The notes beneath the pieces are model-generated. The model saw nothing but the letters and a program-made list of their open reading frames with translations. It had not been told where the DNA came from and ran no database searches. A stretch of DNA of 56,197 bases from Roseofilum capinflatum BLCC-M114. Lineage in GTDB: Bacteria; Cyanobacteriota; Cyanobacteriia; Cyanobacteriales; Desertifilaceae. The stretch is taken from NCBI RefSeq assembly GCF_030068505.1, contig NZ_JAQOSO010000019.1, positions 1-56,197 of the forward strand. The letters are read 5' to 3'. This document shows, piece after piece, positions 1 to 12,200 of this stretch (the first letter of the stretch is position 1; every line of letters starts with the position of its first letter). The position numbers were made by a program, and so were the translations under genes.

Positions 1-288
1 ACTTTTCTTTTAAAGATTGCCCCGGACTTTGAAAACCCCCTGCTTAAAAAGGGGGACTTTCTTGTTCCCCCCTTATTAAGGGGGGTTAGGGGGGATCTTT
101 CTAATGTACTTCATTACAGGCATGAATTCCGTTGTGCTGGGGAGGCAATACCTAGGATGGTAGTGCCAAAGAGAAGGATGGATAGGGTTTTGATGATGTT
201 CATGGGATGAGTCCTGAAGGTTGATTGAGGAAGAGGGGGCGATCGCCAAAGGATAACCAGAGGGCGATCGCATCTTTATTACCTTGAG
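1..288. repeat. GC-rich hairpin repeats downstream of the giant gene
   Basis: This stretch carries no convincing gene. It holds two short inverted repeats, C5/G5 arms at about 36-55 and C6/G6 arms at about 67-85, both belonging to the poly-G/poly-C palindromes scattered in cyanobacterial genomes. They lie just past the stop codon of the minus-strand giant gene and could help end its transcript, but no clear T-run follows them. The rest (about 110-288) contains HIP1-like GCGATCGC sites and nothing else I can name. Confidence 0.5.
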
Positions 289-3200
289 TTATTTTGTCTG
301 CCTCGATTTGATTTGAGATTCTAAAGCATTTGGACTCACATTAATTTTCTGATTATTGACCTCAATCCATACCTGTAAATCAACATGAGTTCCGAAAGAA
401 TTTCCTGTATTACCTTGTGTTCCAATGTCTTGTCCTGCTATTACTCTATCTCCTGGTTTTACTTGGCTACCATTTGGATATTTACTATCTGCCATGTGTG
501 CGTAAGCTGTATAAACTGGGTAGTCTGTTCCTTTGTAGTTATAATTGACATCAGTTTTGATACGGATACGAGTTCCGTAACCACCTTCTTTTCCAGATGA
601 AACCACCTCTCCTCCATACCATGTACGAACTCGCTTATCCTTCACGTCATAGTCAATGCCAATATTGTAATTACCAGGGCCAATCGTTCTAATTTTGCCA
701 TCTGCAAATATGGCTTGAGATTGATAAGTTTTGTAATTGTGGCCACGAGATTCCATATAACCACCAGTAACTTTGATTTCACCCAGTCGCCCATTTTTGA
801 TCCAGGGTGATTGAGTAGAATCTACATATTTTTCAGAAATATTTGTTATTCTCACAGCCGTACTAGGACGCTGAGGTTCACTCCAGGTGTAAATCTGCCT
901 CATATTACCAGTTGGCCCAAAACCAGTGTTTTCATACAGCCACGGAACTTCACTACGTTCAAACAGAGGCGGTGGATCAACTAAATCTTTTAGCCCTGGT
1001 ATGTACTCTACATAACGTAAGAAAGACTGCAAGCTTGTTGTATTTTCAACGATAAATTGAACAGTTCCATCTGAATTGGGAGAAACCTTGACATTATAGC
1101 TCCCTACAAATTGCTCTGTTGGATCGAGACCTGCATCCAAAAACTCTTTTGGCCCAAAATTATAATGCTTTGCTTCTCCAGGGGACAGTTTACCTTGATA
1201 AAACAGTTCCCTTGCCTGATTGACCCCTGGTGAATCCATCATGCTTTCTACCTGAACACTGCCCGGACCGAAAACGCGATCGCGCTCTTTTCCAATAGCC
1301 CAGTCTCCAGTCATACTGGCAGCATCTAATACTGCTTTGATATATCTTTCCAGAACCTTGCTTTCAGCAGAAGCTACACCAGAATTATCAGCCTTGAATA
1401 AAGAAGAAGGATCGCCAAAAGCATTTCCGTAAGGAAAATCGTTGCCATTTCGATCAACAAATCTGTACTGACCATTTAACTCATATATGTATCCGATCGG
1501 TACTCCACTATCTCTGACATCAACATATCTAGTTGCCTTTTCGGGAACCTGTTCGGGATATTTTCCCTCTAATATCACTTCTGGCTGTGGGTATGCTTCT
1601 TTAAACTGAATAGTTCGTATTGGATTTCCATTAGCATCAAGTTCAGTTAGCGATATTCCTTGTGCAGATCCTTCTAATTTTTCCTGATTTTGTTGTTCAT
1701 TTTCTTCTTGATTACCATTTTCTGGATTTGTAGTGCTGTACTTTGTTCCTGTTGGGTCGATGTAGATATTGCCATCCTTATCCTGCCAAACATTTTCTAA
1801 TGGCACTCCATAATATTCTGCTACTTCCTGAAGTTCGCGATCATCAGAGTTTGATTCCTGTTTGCTATCGATCTCAGGTGGACAAATGCACTCCTCTTTC
1901 CCAGAAATTTTATCAACCAAACCAACTAGGTCGTCTTTCCAGATATTCAAGATACCATTGATTCCAGAAAGCAACCCTTCAATGCCACCATCCTTAATCA
2001 CGCCAGCTAATGCCAGACCCGTATTACCCGCTTTACCGGTAACTTCCAAAACTTTAGACAGAGTGCTATTGAAATTACCGGCAAAACTTTGACCGACGGA
2101 AAGAACAGCATTGAAAATATTGCTTATCGCGTTTAACCAGTCACCATCCTGAATCGCCTTAATCCCTCCATAAATCATCTGTGGGGCTTTTTCCAGACTT
2201 TGCACCACGGAAAGCATCACTTTTTGCGTGGTTGCGCTCAAGTTTTTAACCAAGCCACCTACACCCGCAGAGGCGACACTGGCGATACTGCCGAGGATTT
2301 GTAAGAAGCCCAGAATGCTCTCGCCAGACATAATCGAACGTGCGCCACTAAAAGCACCCGCAGCCACAGATTGTAGGGATTGCAAAGCTAATTTAGCTCC
2401 GGCAGTCAGGGTATTACTCATACCCATGGTAACCGCATTTAAACCTGCCATTACCACACTGAAAATACCGCCTAACCAATCTCCATTCATTACCGCTTGA
2501 ATGGCAGTAATTCCCGCAGTCGCCAGGCTTAAACCAATGGCAAAAGGAATTAACACAGGGAAGGAAACACTGAGAATAGAAACAATAGTGCTAAGAACAG
2601 TCATGACTTGCGAAATCAGTCCCAATGTACTGTTCCAGAAATATTTTTTCCGCGCCTTCCGTTCGGCAACCCGTTGTTCGATAATTTGCTCCAACATTTC
2701 CTTCGATTGTTGGGCGAGTTCGTTGGAAATATCAACCGCTTGCTCGGCTAAAGCAACTTTATTTAAAGTCTCCAAATAGAGTGGGTCGAGAGTTTGTTTT
2801 TCACCGTCCAACTGCTCCATTCGCTCCAACTCTTTCAGAAAATCTTTAGACGCTTTCTGGATATCTTGCTCGGCAGTTTGTAACAGGGCAATATCCCACT
2901 GTTCCTCTAACTCGATGCGATTAATATCGGCTTTATAGTGTTGAACTTGGCCAATTAAACCAGCCATCACCTTAAACAGATTGCCCTGAATGTTAGCCGC
3001 TTCTTCGCCTTGCAAAGCCTGATGAATATCACTCTCAACCTCTGTTAACAGCGCTTTCAAATCTTGCGGTAATTCCGGTTGTTGCTGTTCCAAATTTTGC
3101 AACTGGGTTAACAGTGTCGCCATTTGCGACTGCACCTGTACCGGGTTAAAGTCCCCATCAACGCCGTCTAAACCGACTTGAGAGCGCACCGCATTCACCC

Positions 3201-6200
3201 CTTGTAGCAGGGCATCCTCGGCTTGCAACTGCTCCAGTTGCTCCAACTTCGCCCGCGCTTCTAACCGTTGACGCTCTAGCTCGATCGCCTCTCGCTCCAA
3301 GCGCTCCTCTACCGCTTTCTCGATGTCCTCTTGCCGTTGGGTAGCGATGGTTTGCTCTAACTGCGCTTGGGCGAGATTCAGTTGTTCTAAATTTATCAGG
3401 GTGATAAACGTTTGCTCCGTTTGTTCCCGGATGCGGGTAATGCCCTCTAGACGGGCTTGAGCCACCGCTAACTCCTGTTGTTTCTGCTCTCGCTCCTCCT
3501 GAGTTTCGGCAATGCGGTCATTAATATCTTTCAGCATTTTCGCTGCCGTATCTTGTTGCGCTTGCAACGCATTCTTCTGAGCTTGGGCCGTGCGTTTCAG
3601 GTGGCCGAAGTGGTTGGCTTGCGCTTGGGCACGGTGCTGTAGCTGGCGGTGCGTGAGCATTTCGTGATAGTAGCGGTTCGCTAGGGCGCGGTCTTCCGGG
3701 CGGGCAATCCCTCCAGCGCAACTGCCCCCGGTATCGCTGGCAATATCGCTATAATCTCGATAGTAGATTTCCGCAGCCGTCGCCATATCATTGTGCATGG
3801 CTACATCCAGCAGGTGTTTCGCCTCCTGATTGCCATTTCTTATCATCTCCTGCAACCGTTGCTGAATCTGGAATTCCAGGTCATTGACTTCCCGTTGTTT
3901 CTGGGCTGCTTGCAAGGTATAGTTGGCGTTTAATTCCGTCGCTTCCAACAAGTCGCGCAGAATCTGCTGATGTTCTTTGGCGGCTCGTAAATGCTCGTCA
4001 TTTTGCGCCAATAAATCGGCTTGCACCTCTTGCAATGGAGCCGTGAGCGCCTGACTGCTGGCTTCCGCTTGCTCTGCCAACCGTTGGGCTTCGGCGAGTG
4101 CAGCGCGTGCATCAGCTAACTGTTGTTGCAACTGCTCTAAGTCGCCGGGAGAGGTGAGATAGGCATCGAGCAGCCGTTGCTCGGCGAGAATGACCTCATG
4201 TTCGGCAGTCAAGAGGGTGCGTTTTTGGCTAAATGCCCGTTGCTGTTGCTGCAAGACGGTGGCTTTATTGTCGAGCAACCCTAGGGCGTTTTGCAGTTGC
4301 GCCTGTTTGGTTTGTAGGTCAACATTACCGGAAGATTGGGCAATTTGTTCGGACAGGATTTCCCGTTGGGCAATTAAGTCTTCCCGCAGGCGGTTGACTT
4401 CCTCGGTTTCCGTCGTCAGGGCAACGGTTTGCCGCTCTACCCATTGCTCGACATCGGCAAGTTGATGCTGCAATTCCTGGGATTTGCGGTTGAGTGCGCC
4501 CCGTTTTTTGAGAATATCTTCCACCATGGGCAGATATTGGCTGTCGTTGGCTTCGAGTTCTTTCCATTCGGCGAGAACTTTGGCGTTATAGGCATCGGCT
4601 TCTTTTTGCGCTTGAGCTAACTGTTGCTCGACTTCCGGTAAGATATCTTCGAGCTGCTGCAACGCTTCCTTGGCGGCGGGAATTTGTTCGCGACTGGCTT
4701 CTAGCTGTTCGACTAAATTGCGACTGGCAGTAATAGAAGGCTCGGCTGCATTGACGGCGTTGACGGTGCTTGCCCATTGTTCGGCTAGGGGTTTTAAGCG
4801 CTCCTGTTGCTGGGACTGGTTATCGGTGGCAACGAGTTGACGAACGGCTTGTTCGCGCAGTTGCTTGGCATACTTGGTATAAGTATCCCAGAGAATCCAG
4901 TCATGATCGATGTGGGTGAGGGTAACCCAATGGTCTTCTCTCCTACCAGACCTACCGCGCTTCCAGGTTTTCCGGCGCTCTGTCCAAGTGGGGCCATTTT
5001 TGCGACTGCGATGCCAATGGTGGGCTGCTCGTTTTTCGTACCAGTCGGCTTGGGCTAGGGCTGCTGAGGCTTGGGCATTGGTTTGCGCGAGTTGGCCGGT
5101 GACTTGGGCGAGTTGGTTATTATATTTTTGGCTCTTATATTCTGCTTCTGCTTGCAGAATGTCAATCGCTGTACCATTCTCTGGAGCGTTATTTAGAAAC
5201 TCCGCACGGTAAGCTTTAGCGGTGGGCAGTTGTAAGGCTGCATTCCGTTTTTGAGCGGCAACATTAGCGGCATGTTGAGAGGCATTCCGTTGAGCTTCAG
5301 CATGGTGGTTGTGAACCCATCCATAGACGGGTAATTTTTTAAGCAGTTGCAGCCAGGAACTTCTTGAGTGCCAACCCGTAATACCCCAAGTGCGAACCTT
5401 GCTATTCCAATAATTCGCATTCATTTGATACTGATGCCGTTGAGCTTCGTATTGCTGCGCTCGTGCTTCATCCTGTTGCTTGTAGATTTCATACTGCTGC
5501 TGGTACTCTGCCAACTCCTCGGACTCTGCACCATAGCGCTCGGCAATGGGGGCAATTTCTTCCCAGAGCTGGGCATCTTGTTCAATCCACTGTTTGAGCT
5601 TGTCGATTTCTTGGGTTAAGGTGGTTTGCCCTTGTTCGAGTTCGTCATAGCGGGGAGCAGCGACTTCCAGGGTAGTAATAGCATCGCGCAAATTGGCTAA
5701 CGTGCGATCGCGCTCTCCATCAACATCCCCCAGTTTCTCCTCAATATACGCCACCAAATCATCGACAGATTGGGATAATTCCTGCTGACTTGCGCCAATT
5801 TCCTTGGTTTGTGCGTGTCCCTCCAGCAGTTGCTCCGTCCAAACTTTGGCTGCATCGCCCAGGTCTTGCCGGAGGCGATCGCCCAATTGCGCGTAAGCTA
5901 AGATGGTATCCTCGCTCAATGCTGTCTCTGTGGCTTCTTCCGTCTCCAATTGACGCTCAAGCGCTGCTAACCGCTCATCATTGGTTTCCAGTTGCTGGCG
6001 AATTTCCAGTTCTTGCTGCTGACGCAGGGGTTGAATGGCGTTGGTGGCTTCTTCGAGACGGGTAGTGAGAGCGGTGATGATATCTTTATTATCCTGCTGG
6101 CGGGTTAAGAGGCGATCGCGCTGAATGGTCGTCTCATCAATCAAGGCCTGTAGGTGCGAACGGCCGTTCGCCCCTACAATGGGGGTTCGACGTAATTCGT

Positions 6201-9200
6201 CTTCCCAATCAGCAATCAGATTATTCAAATTATCCAATTCTGCGGTTAATTCGGTGCTGCGAGTTTCCAACTGCTCGATAAACTCATTAACTTTGGGTTC
6301 TACTTCCGTGGCAAAGAAATCCACATCCGACTCTGTTCCCAAAACCCCAAAGCTAATCATCCGTTGCAGCGCTTCCGCTTGTTCGGAAGTCGTTTCCGCC
6401 AACTCATCCGCCGCATCAGTCGCCTCATTCACCGCATTTTGGAACGCCGCTAATTTAGCCTTTTCCGCCTCTTGCAGGGGTTTAAGCCGCGCAATAATCG
6501 GGGCCATATCCCCTTCAATTCGAGCCACTTCTGCCGTCAACTGGGTCACTTTCGGAGTCACTTCAGCCAGGGCCGCTTGCTTCTCATTCACAACAGCCAT
6601 TTTCGGTGGAATTTCTCCTTTCAGTTCCGCAATTTTCGCCTCAGTTTCCTGAATTTTCGGCCAAAGATTATTGCGCTGTTCTGCCAACCGAGACGCTTTT
6701 TGCAAATTATGGCGATAAGCCGCAGCATGGCCACCATGATAAGCATAGGTGTGCCCATTCCAATACCACATATGTTGACGATGGTATTGCGCTTGTCCGT
6801 AATAATAACCTTCCGCACTGCGTAGGGGAGCATCCTGCGCTCTCAAGCTGTGCAACTGCAACTCTTGCGTCCGTAATTGATGTTGAGTAAACGCTAAATC
6901 TTTCTGAGCATCAGCCACTTCAGCTTGCAATTCTTCCTGCTGTGCCGTCACTTCTGCCAGATTCGTTTGAGTCTCAGCCAAATCCGATTGTAACCCTAAC
7001 AGAGCTTGCCGGTCTTGTTCCCCTTGCTGGCGAATTTCCACCAACTCTTCTGTCGCAGTAACCTGATTTTCCAGCGCCTCTTGCCAAGCATCCGCCGCAT
7101 TTTGATAATCCGATTCCAACGCATCCGCCTCATTCAGAACCGTCAACCGATTTTCGAGCCGCTCGACTTCCGTATTCATCTGTCGCAAGTAGTTATCGGT
7201 TAACTCAATTTCCCGATATTTGTCGGCAATTTCCACTTCTTTATCGGCAATGCGTTCATTAATTTCATCCAGAGTTGCTTGGAAATAATCCCGCTCCTCT
7301 TCGTTAATTTCCCGTTGCGCCTGCAAGTCCTCAATCTTGACTTCATTGGCAGCAATATCATACTCAAGTTCAGTGATTTTATCCTCAATCTCGGATAACT
7401 CAGTTTTCAACAGTTCCAAGGCTTGCTGCTGATTCGCCAATTGAGTTTCTTGGGCCACTTTCTGAGCCTCTAGTCCTTGTTTCTCTGTTTCTAAATCAGC
7501 AATCTTGGTTTCAGTTGCTGTAATTTCCGGTTGTAACTGATTCGCCAGGTTTTGTGCGTCTTGAGCCGCTATATCGCGTTGTTGAGCTGCATTTTGCGCC
7601 GCAGCCAGAGAAGCATCACGATTAACTACAGCTTGAGGATTGTGAATCCAACCATAAACCGGAACTTGTCGCCATCCAGTACGCCAATTTTTTCCTGATT
7701 TATATCGGTAAGATTCCCAGCGATGACCGGTTACTCCCCAAGTGTTAATTCTACTATTCCAATGATTGGCATTGTTTTCATGTTGCTGACGCTGGCTTTC
7801 CCAATTCTGAGTTACCGCATTCGCATCTTGAATCTGCTGATGATAGCCTTGTAAAACAGACTGTTGTTCGCCAATTTCCGCATCTTTATCAGCAATCTTG
7901 CCCTCAGTCTCCGCAATTTCAGATTCAATGTCATCAATCTGAGCTTCTTTATCGGAAATCAAGTCCTCTTGCCCAACTTTATCTTGTTCAGACTGCGCCA
8001 GATGATGCTCAAGGATTTTAATCTCTTCTTGGGTTGTCCGGATAGCTGTATTCGTATCAGCAATCTGCTGTTCTTTGAGGGCAATGGCATCCTCTAAATC
8101 AGCCTCAGCATTAATCGCTTGAATCGCGGTAAACTGCGCTTGCGTCTCTTTCAGGTTAGCCAGCTTTTGCTCTGACTCTTGAATCGAGGGTTGTAAAGTT
8201 GACTCCAGTTCTTTTGCTTTTTGAGTGGCTAAATTCCGTTGGTGAGCCGCATTATTCGCCGCCGCTTGAGCCGCATTGCGATTATGTTCTGCTTGGTGAT
8301 TATGAATCCAACCATATACCGGTCGTCGATTTTTACCCTCATAGCGAACAACACCCCAAGTGCGAATTCGACCATTCCAATAATTCGCACTATTTTGATG
8401 GTGATGCCGTTGATTTTCCCAGTGTGCAGCAACCCCATGAGCATCCCGGATTTGAGTTCGATAACCGTTGAGAACCTCCTGTTCTTCGTCAATCTTCTCT
8501 TGCCATAGCTCTACTTGCTTCCCGATTAACTTCTCTTCCTCAATCGCCGCTTTTTCCAGTCCCAACTCGCGATATTCTCCCTGCAACCGCTCCAGGGTTT
8601 CATTGGCATCCGTTTGTTGTTCTTGCGCCGCATCTAACCGGTCTTGCAAGTCATCAAAGCCATTCAAGAAACTCGTACTGCGGTTCTCCATTTCCCGCAA
8701 GAAATCGATATACTCTTGCAACGGCAAAGAATTGGTTTCCGGTAAATTATCGCGCCGGTTTTCCAACTCTTCAATCAACTTCGCCAGCGCCAACCGTTGC
8801 GGAGATTGGGGAGCAGACCAATTAATCTGGTCTTCCTGTAATTTCGCCCAATCCAGTTGTTCGTCGATATCGGAGATATAGGCTTGCACCGCTTCAAATT
8901 GCTCCACTAAATCGGGATTCGTCGTTACCGCATTGCCCAACTGTATCAACAATTCTTGAGCGCGAATTTTCTCGTCTTCCAGTTGCTGGATTTGCTTTTT
9001 AATCGCTTGCAAGCGCTCTGGATAGGGCAAGAGATGGCCATAGGTTTCCAGGAACGTTTGTAAATCCTTTTGGGTGGTTTTCCGTTCCTCACGATTGGCT
9101 GTAGATTGCTCTTGCAAATCCGTTAACCGAGCTTCCGTTGCCTTGGCTTTATCTTCCTGAGTGGGTAACTGCTCGCCTTCGAGTTTCGCCAATTCTTCCT

Positions 9201-12200
9201 CAGCTTGTTGAATTTGTAAATCCAGGGTTTCCAGTTGCTGCCGTTGCACCGGAGTTTGCAAGGCGAGTAAATCTTCTTCTGCTTGCAATTTTTGCTCGTT
9301 GGCATTGATTTCATATTGAATTCCCTGTTTCAATTCCGGCCAATCTGCCACCCGTTCTGCCAACGCTCGCGCCTGTTGATTAAGGTTATCGGCCTCGGTT
9401 TGAGCTTGTCGCGCCCATTGTTCAAAAACCCGGCGTTCGCGTTCAGCAACATTGGCTTGATGTTGGGCTTGATTTCGAGGTGCAATATGTTCGGGATGTC
9501 GTCCACAACTAAAACGACCAACATTAGGCTGATACAGACGATTATGATGGTTAGCCGTATCTTGATTTTGCTTACGCCGTTGTTCAGCTAACGCAGCTTT
9601 GTGCCAATATTTTTCTGCCAGTTGAGTCTTTTTGGCTGCTTGTTCTTGCAGCACTTTTAAGATTTGATTGGCATGTTGAGATTCACCGGTAAGTTGAGAG
9701 AGGCGTTGATTATTATTCTCCAGGAGTTGCTGGTAACCGCTCAAAACATCAGTTTGATGATTCATCTGAGTCGCAAGCTGGTCAATTTTCGCGGCATTCG
9801 TTGACAAGATATGACCTTGGGTTTCAGCACTGTAGGCATTTTTGCCAGCTTGGTTGGCTAGAGCCATGTGGTGATTGTATAGAGGATGTTTTTGCCTGGG
9901 AGAGCGTCCGCAAGTTAGCCAAGAACGACGAGGTTGAGTTATCCAAGAATACTGATGGGCAAGATGAGTATGATGGTGCTGTATTTGCCGGTGCTGCGCT
10001 CCTTGCTGATAAAAACTCGAAGCAGTCGCTCTCAAAGCCGCAGATTTTTGTTGATACTGGGCAATTTTCGCCTTTAACTTGTCAATCTCAGCTTGCACAG
10101 CATCGGGGTCAGCGAGTAAAGTATCGGGGTCAACTAACTGGTATTGCAGTTTCGCCAGCGCGTCTTTCACTGCTTCCTTGCTCTGAGCAATGGCTTCTTC
10201 TAGTAGCTCTATCTGCTCGGTATTCCCTTCAACTGCTTGCTCGCGCTCGGCTTTCAATGCTGCTAATTGTTCGTTTAACTCCTGTTGGCGAGTTTGCAAG
10301 GTTTGCAAGCGCCCTAATTCCAGTTGATGATGGCGGGTTGCCAAGGCTAAAGCGTCGGCTAACTGTTCTGACTCGGCAAGGGAAATGGCGGCATCGGTGT
10401 CGGTTTGCTGATAGCGCTCTAATGCCTGTTCTTTCTGCTCTTCCAGGGCTTTTTGCAAGTCCTCTAAGCTTAAATCGGGATTACCTAAATCCGATAGGGT
10501 TTGCCACTGCTGCAATAACTGATTCTGGGTATCGGTGAGAGCCTCTATCGCCTGCTCGGTGGCTTCTCCAGCCGCACGAGTTTGAGTAGTAACCCGCCCT
10601 TCGCCGGTAAAACGCCTCACGTCGATATCTTCACTCTTAACGACCTCTTCTGGAGCAATTAACCCCGCCATCAGCACGGCTTCGGTGACATTCAGCAAGC
10701 CTGCACCGCTCTCGGTATCCCAACCTTCTTCGCCTAAGTCTTTTGCCGTTTGTACGAGAATCTCTTTGACTTGCTGATAGCTTAATTCTGGATTCGCTTG
10801 CCAAACTAAAGACGCGGCTCCGGTAACATAGGAGGTTGCCCGCGATGTACCGACAAAGGCATCGGGGTCATTTTTATGTTCTCCTCCAGGAGCAACGAGG
10901 GTGAGGGTTTCGCCGCGACTGGAATAGTCGGCGACTTCTTCGGTGGGGTTGACTGCACCGACGGTGATGATGTTGTCGAATTCATCGGCAGCTTGTCCCA
11001 AGGCAGACATATCATCCCCAGTATTTCCAGAGGCGACAACGAGGAGAACGTTGTTATCGCGAGCGTATTGCAGGGCGAGTTGTTCTTCTGGAGTGAGTTG
11101 ATAGCGGGTGGTGATTTGCCCTTGGTCGTCGATTTGAGTTAAATCGAAGCTGAGGTTAACGATACCGCGCACATTATTCGCGTCACCCGTAGGGGCAGGT
11201 TCACCCAAATTTTGGCCGTTAGACGCATCAATTGGTAAACCTGCCCCCATACCCGTGGCATTTTCACCAGTAATGTTATTCACATTGATGGTGGGGGAAA
11301 GGGCGGGTTCAGGTAAATCTGGGTTGGTGTTGGGGAGGGTTGCAGAACCCGCCCCTACGGGGTTATTGGTGGTGGGTAATCCGGCATCGTCGCGGAGAGT
11401 ATCGACATAGGCGATAAGTTGTTGTGCCCAATTGTTTCCTTCTATGCCTAATGTTTCGTATTCATTGCTGGGATTAACGGACTCGAAAACTTCGGTAACG
11501 TCTTCTCCATGGTCTCCAGCAAAGTCGATGAAGGCAACGGGAACATCAGGCGAGTCGGGTAAAATTAGGGAGGCTGCGCCTTGGGCGTTAATGAGATAGT
11601 TGTCCCATTGGCTAAAGTCTTCGCTGGTGAAGGCTTCTTGCAGAGAACCGGGTAAGCCGAAGAGTTCGCCGATTTCGGGGTTGTCGATAATGGCGTTAAA
11701 GGTTTCTGCGGCTTCGGGGGCAATGCCGACTTTTTCGAGGATATCGGGACGCTCTAGAACGTTGTAAATTGTGCCAAAGTTGTCTTCGAGTTCAGTAAAG
11801 ACTTCTTCGACGACGGGCAGAAGTTCAGGATTTTCTAAGACTTCGATGAGGTTATCGGGATTTTCTTCAAGGGCTTCCTGAACTTTTTCTAAGCCGGTAT
11901 TGAGTGCTTCTACGGATTCTTCGGAGACGGTGTTGTTGACGACTTCGATGGTGTGGATGGCGCTTTCTCCGGTTTCGGATACTGCGCGGACGGCAATTTC
12001 GGTGATTTCGGTAATGTCGGTTTCGGGTTGGGGGTTGATTTGGAGGCGATCGCCCTCTAAACTAGCAGAAGCTTCTGTTTCTGTAGGCTCGGTGTCCTCA
12101 ATCCCCGGAATTACAGGCACATCATCAGGTAATTCTTCGGTTACATCGCCCCCTTCAACTAACTCATAGGTAACTGTTTCATCTTCTGCAACTGCGAAAA

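Noticed and set aside
6125-6652. A 175-codon plus-strand ORF opposite the giant gene
   Set aside because: Ser/Ala-rich shadow of the coiled-coil frame without motif or start signal.
9801-10538. A 245-codon plus-strand ORF opposite the giant gene
   Set aside because: It has no recognisable domain or ribosome-binding site and lies fully within the giant gene, whose frame shows continuous coiled-coil heptads.
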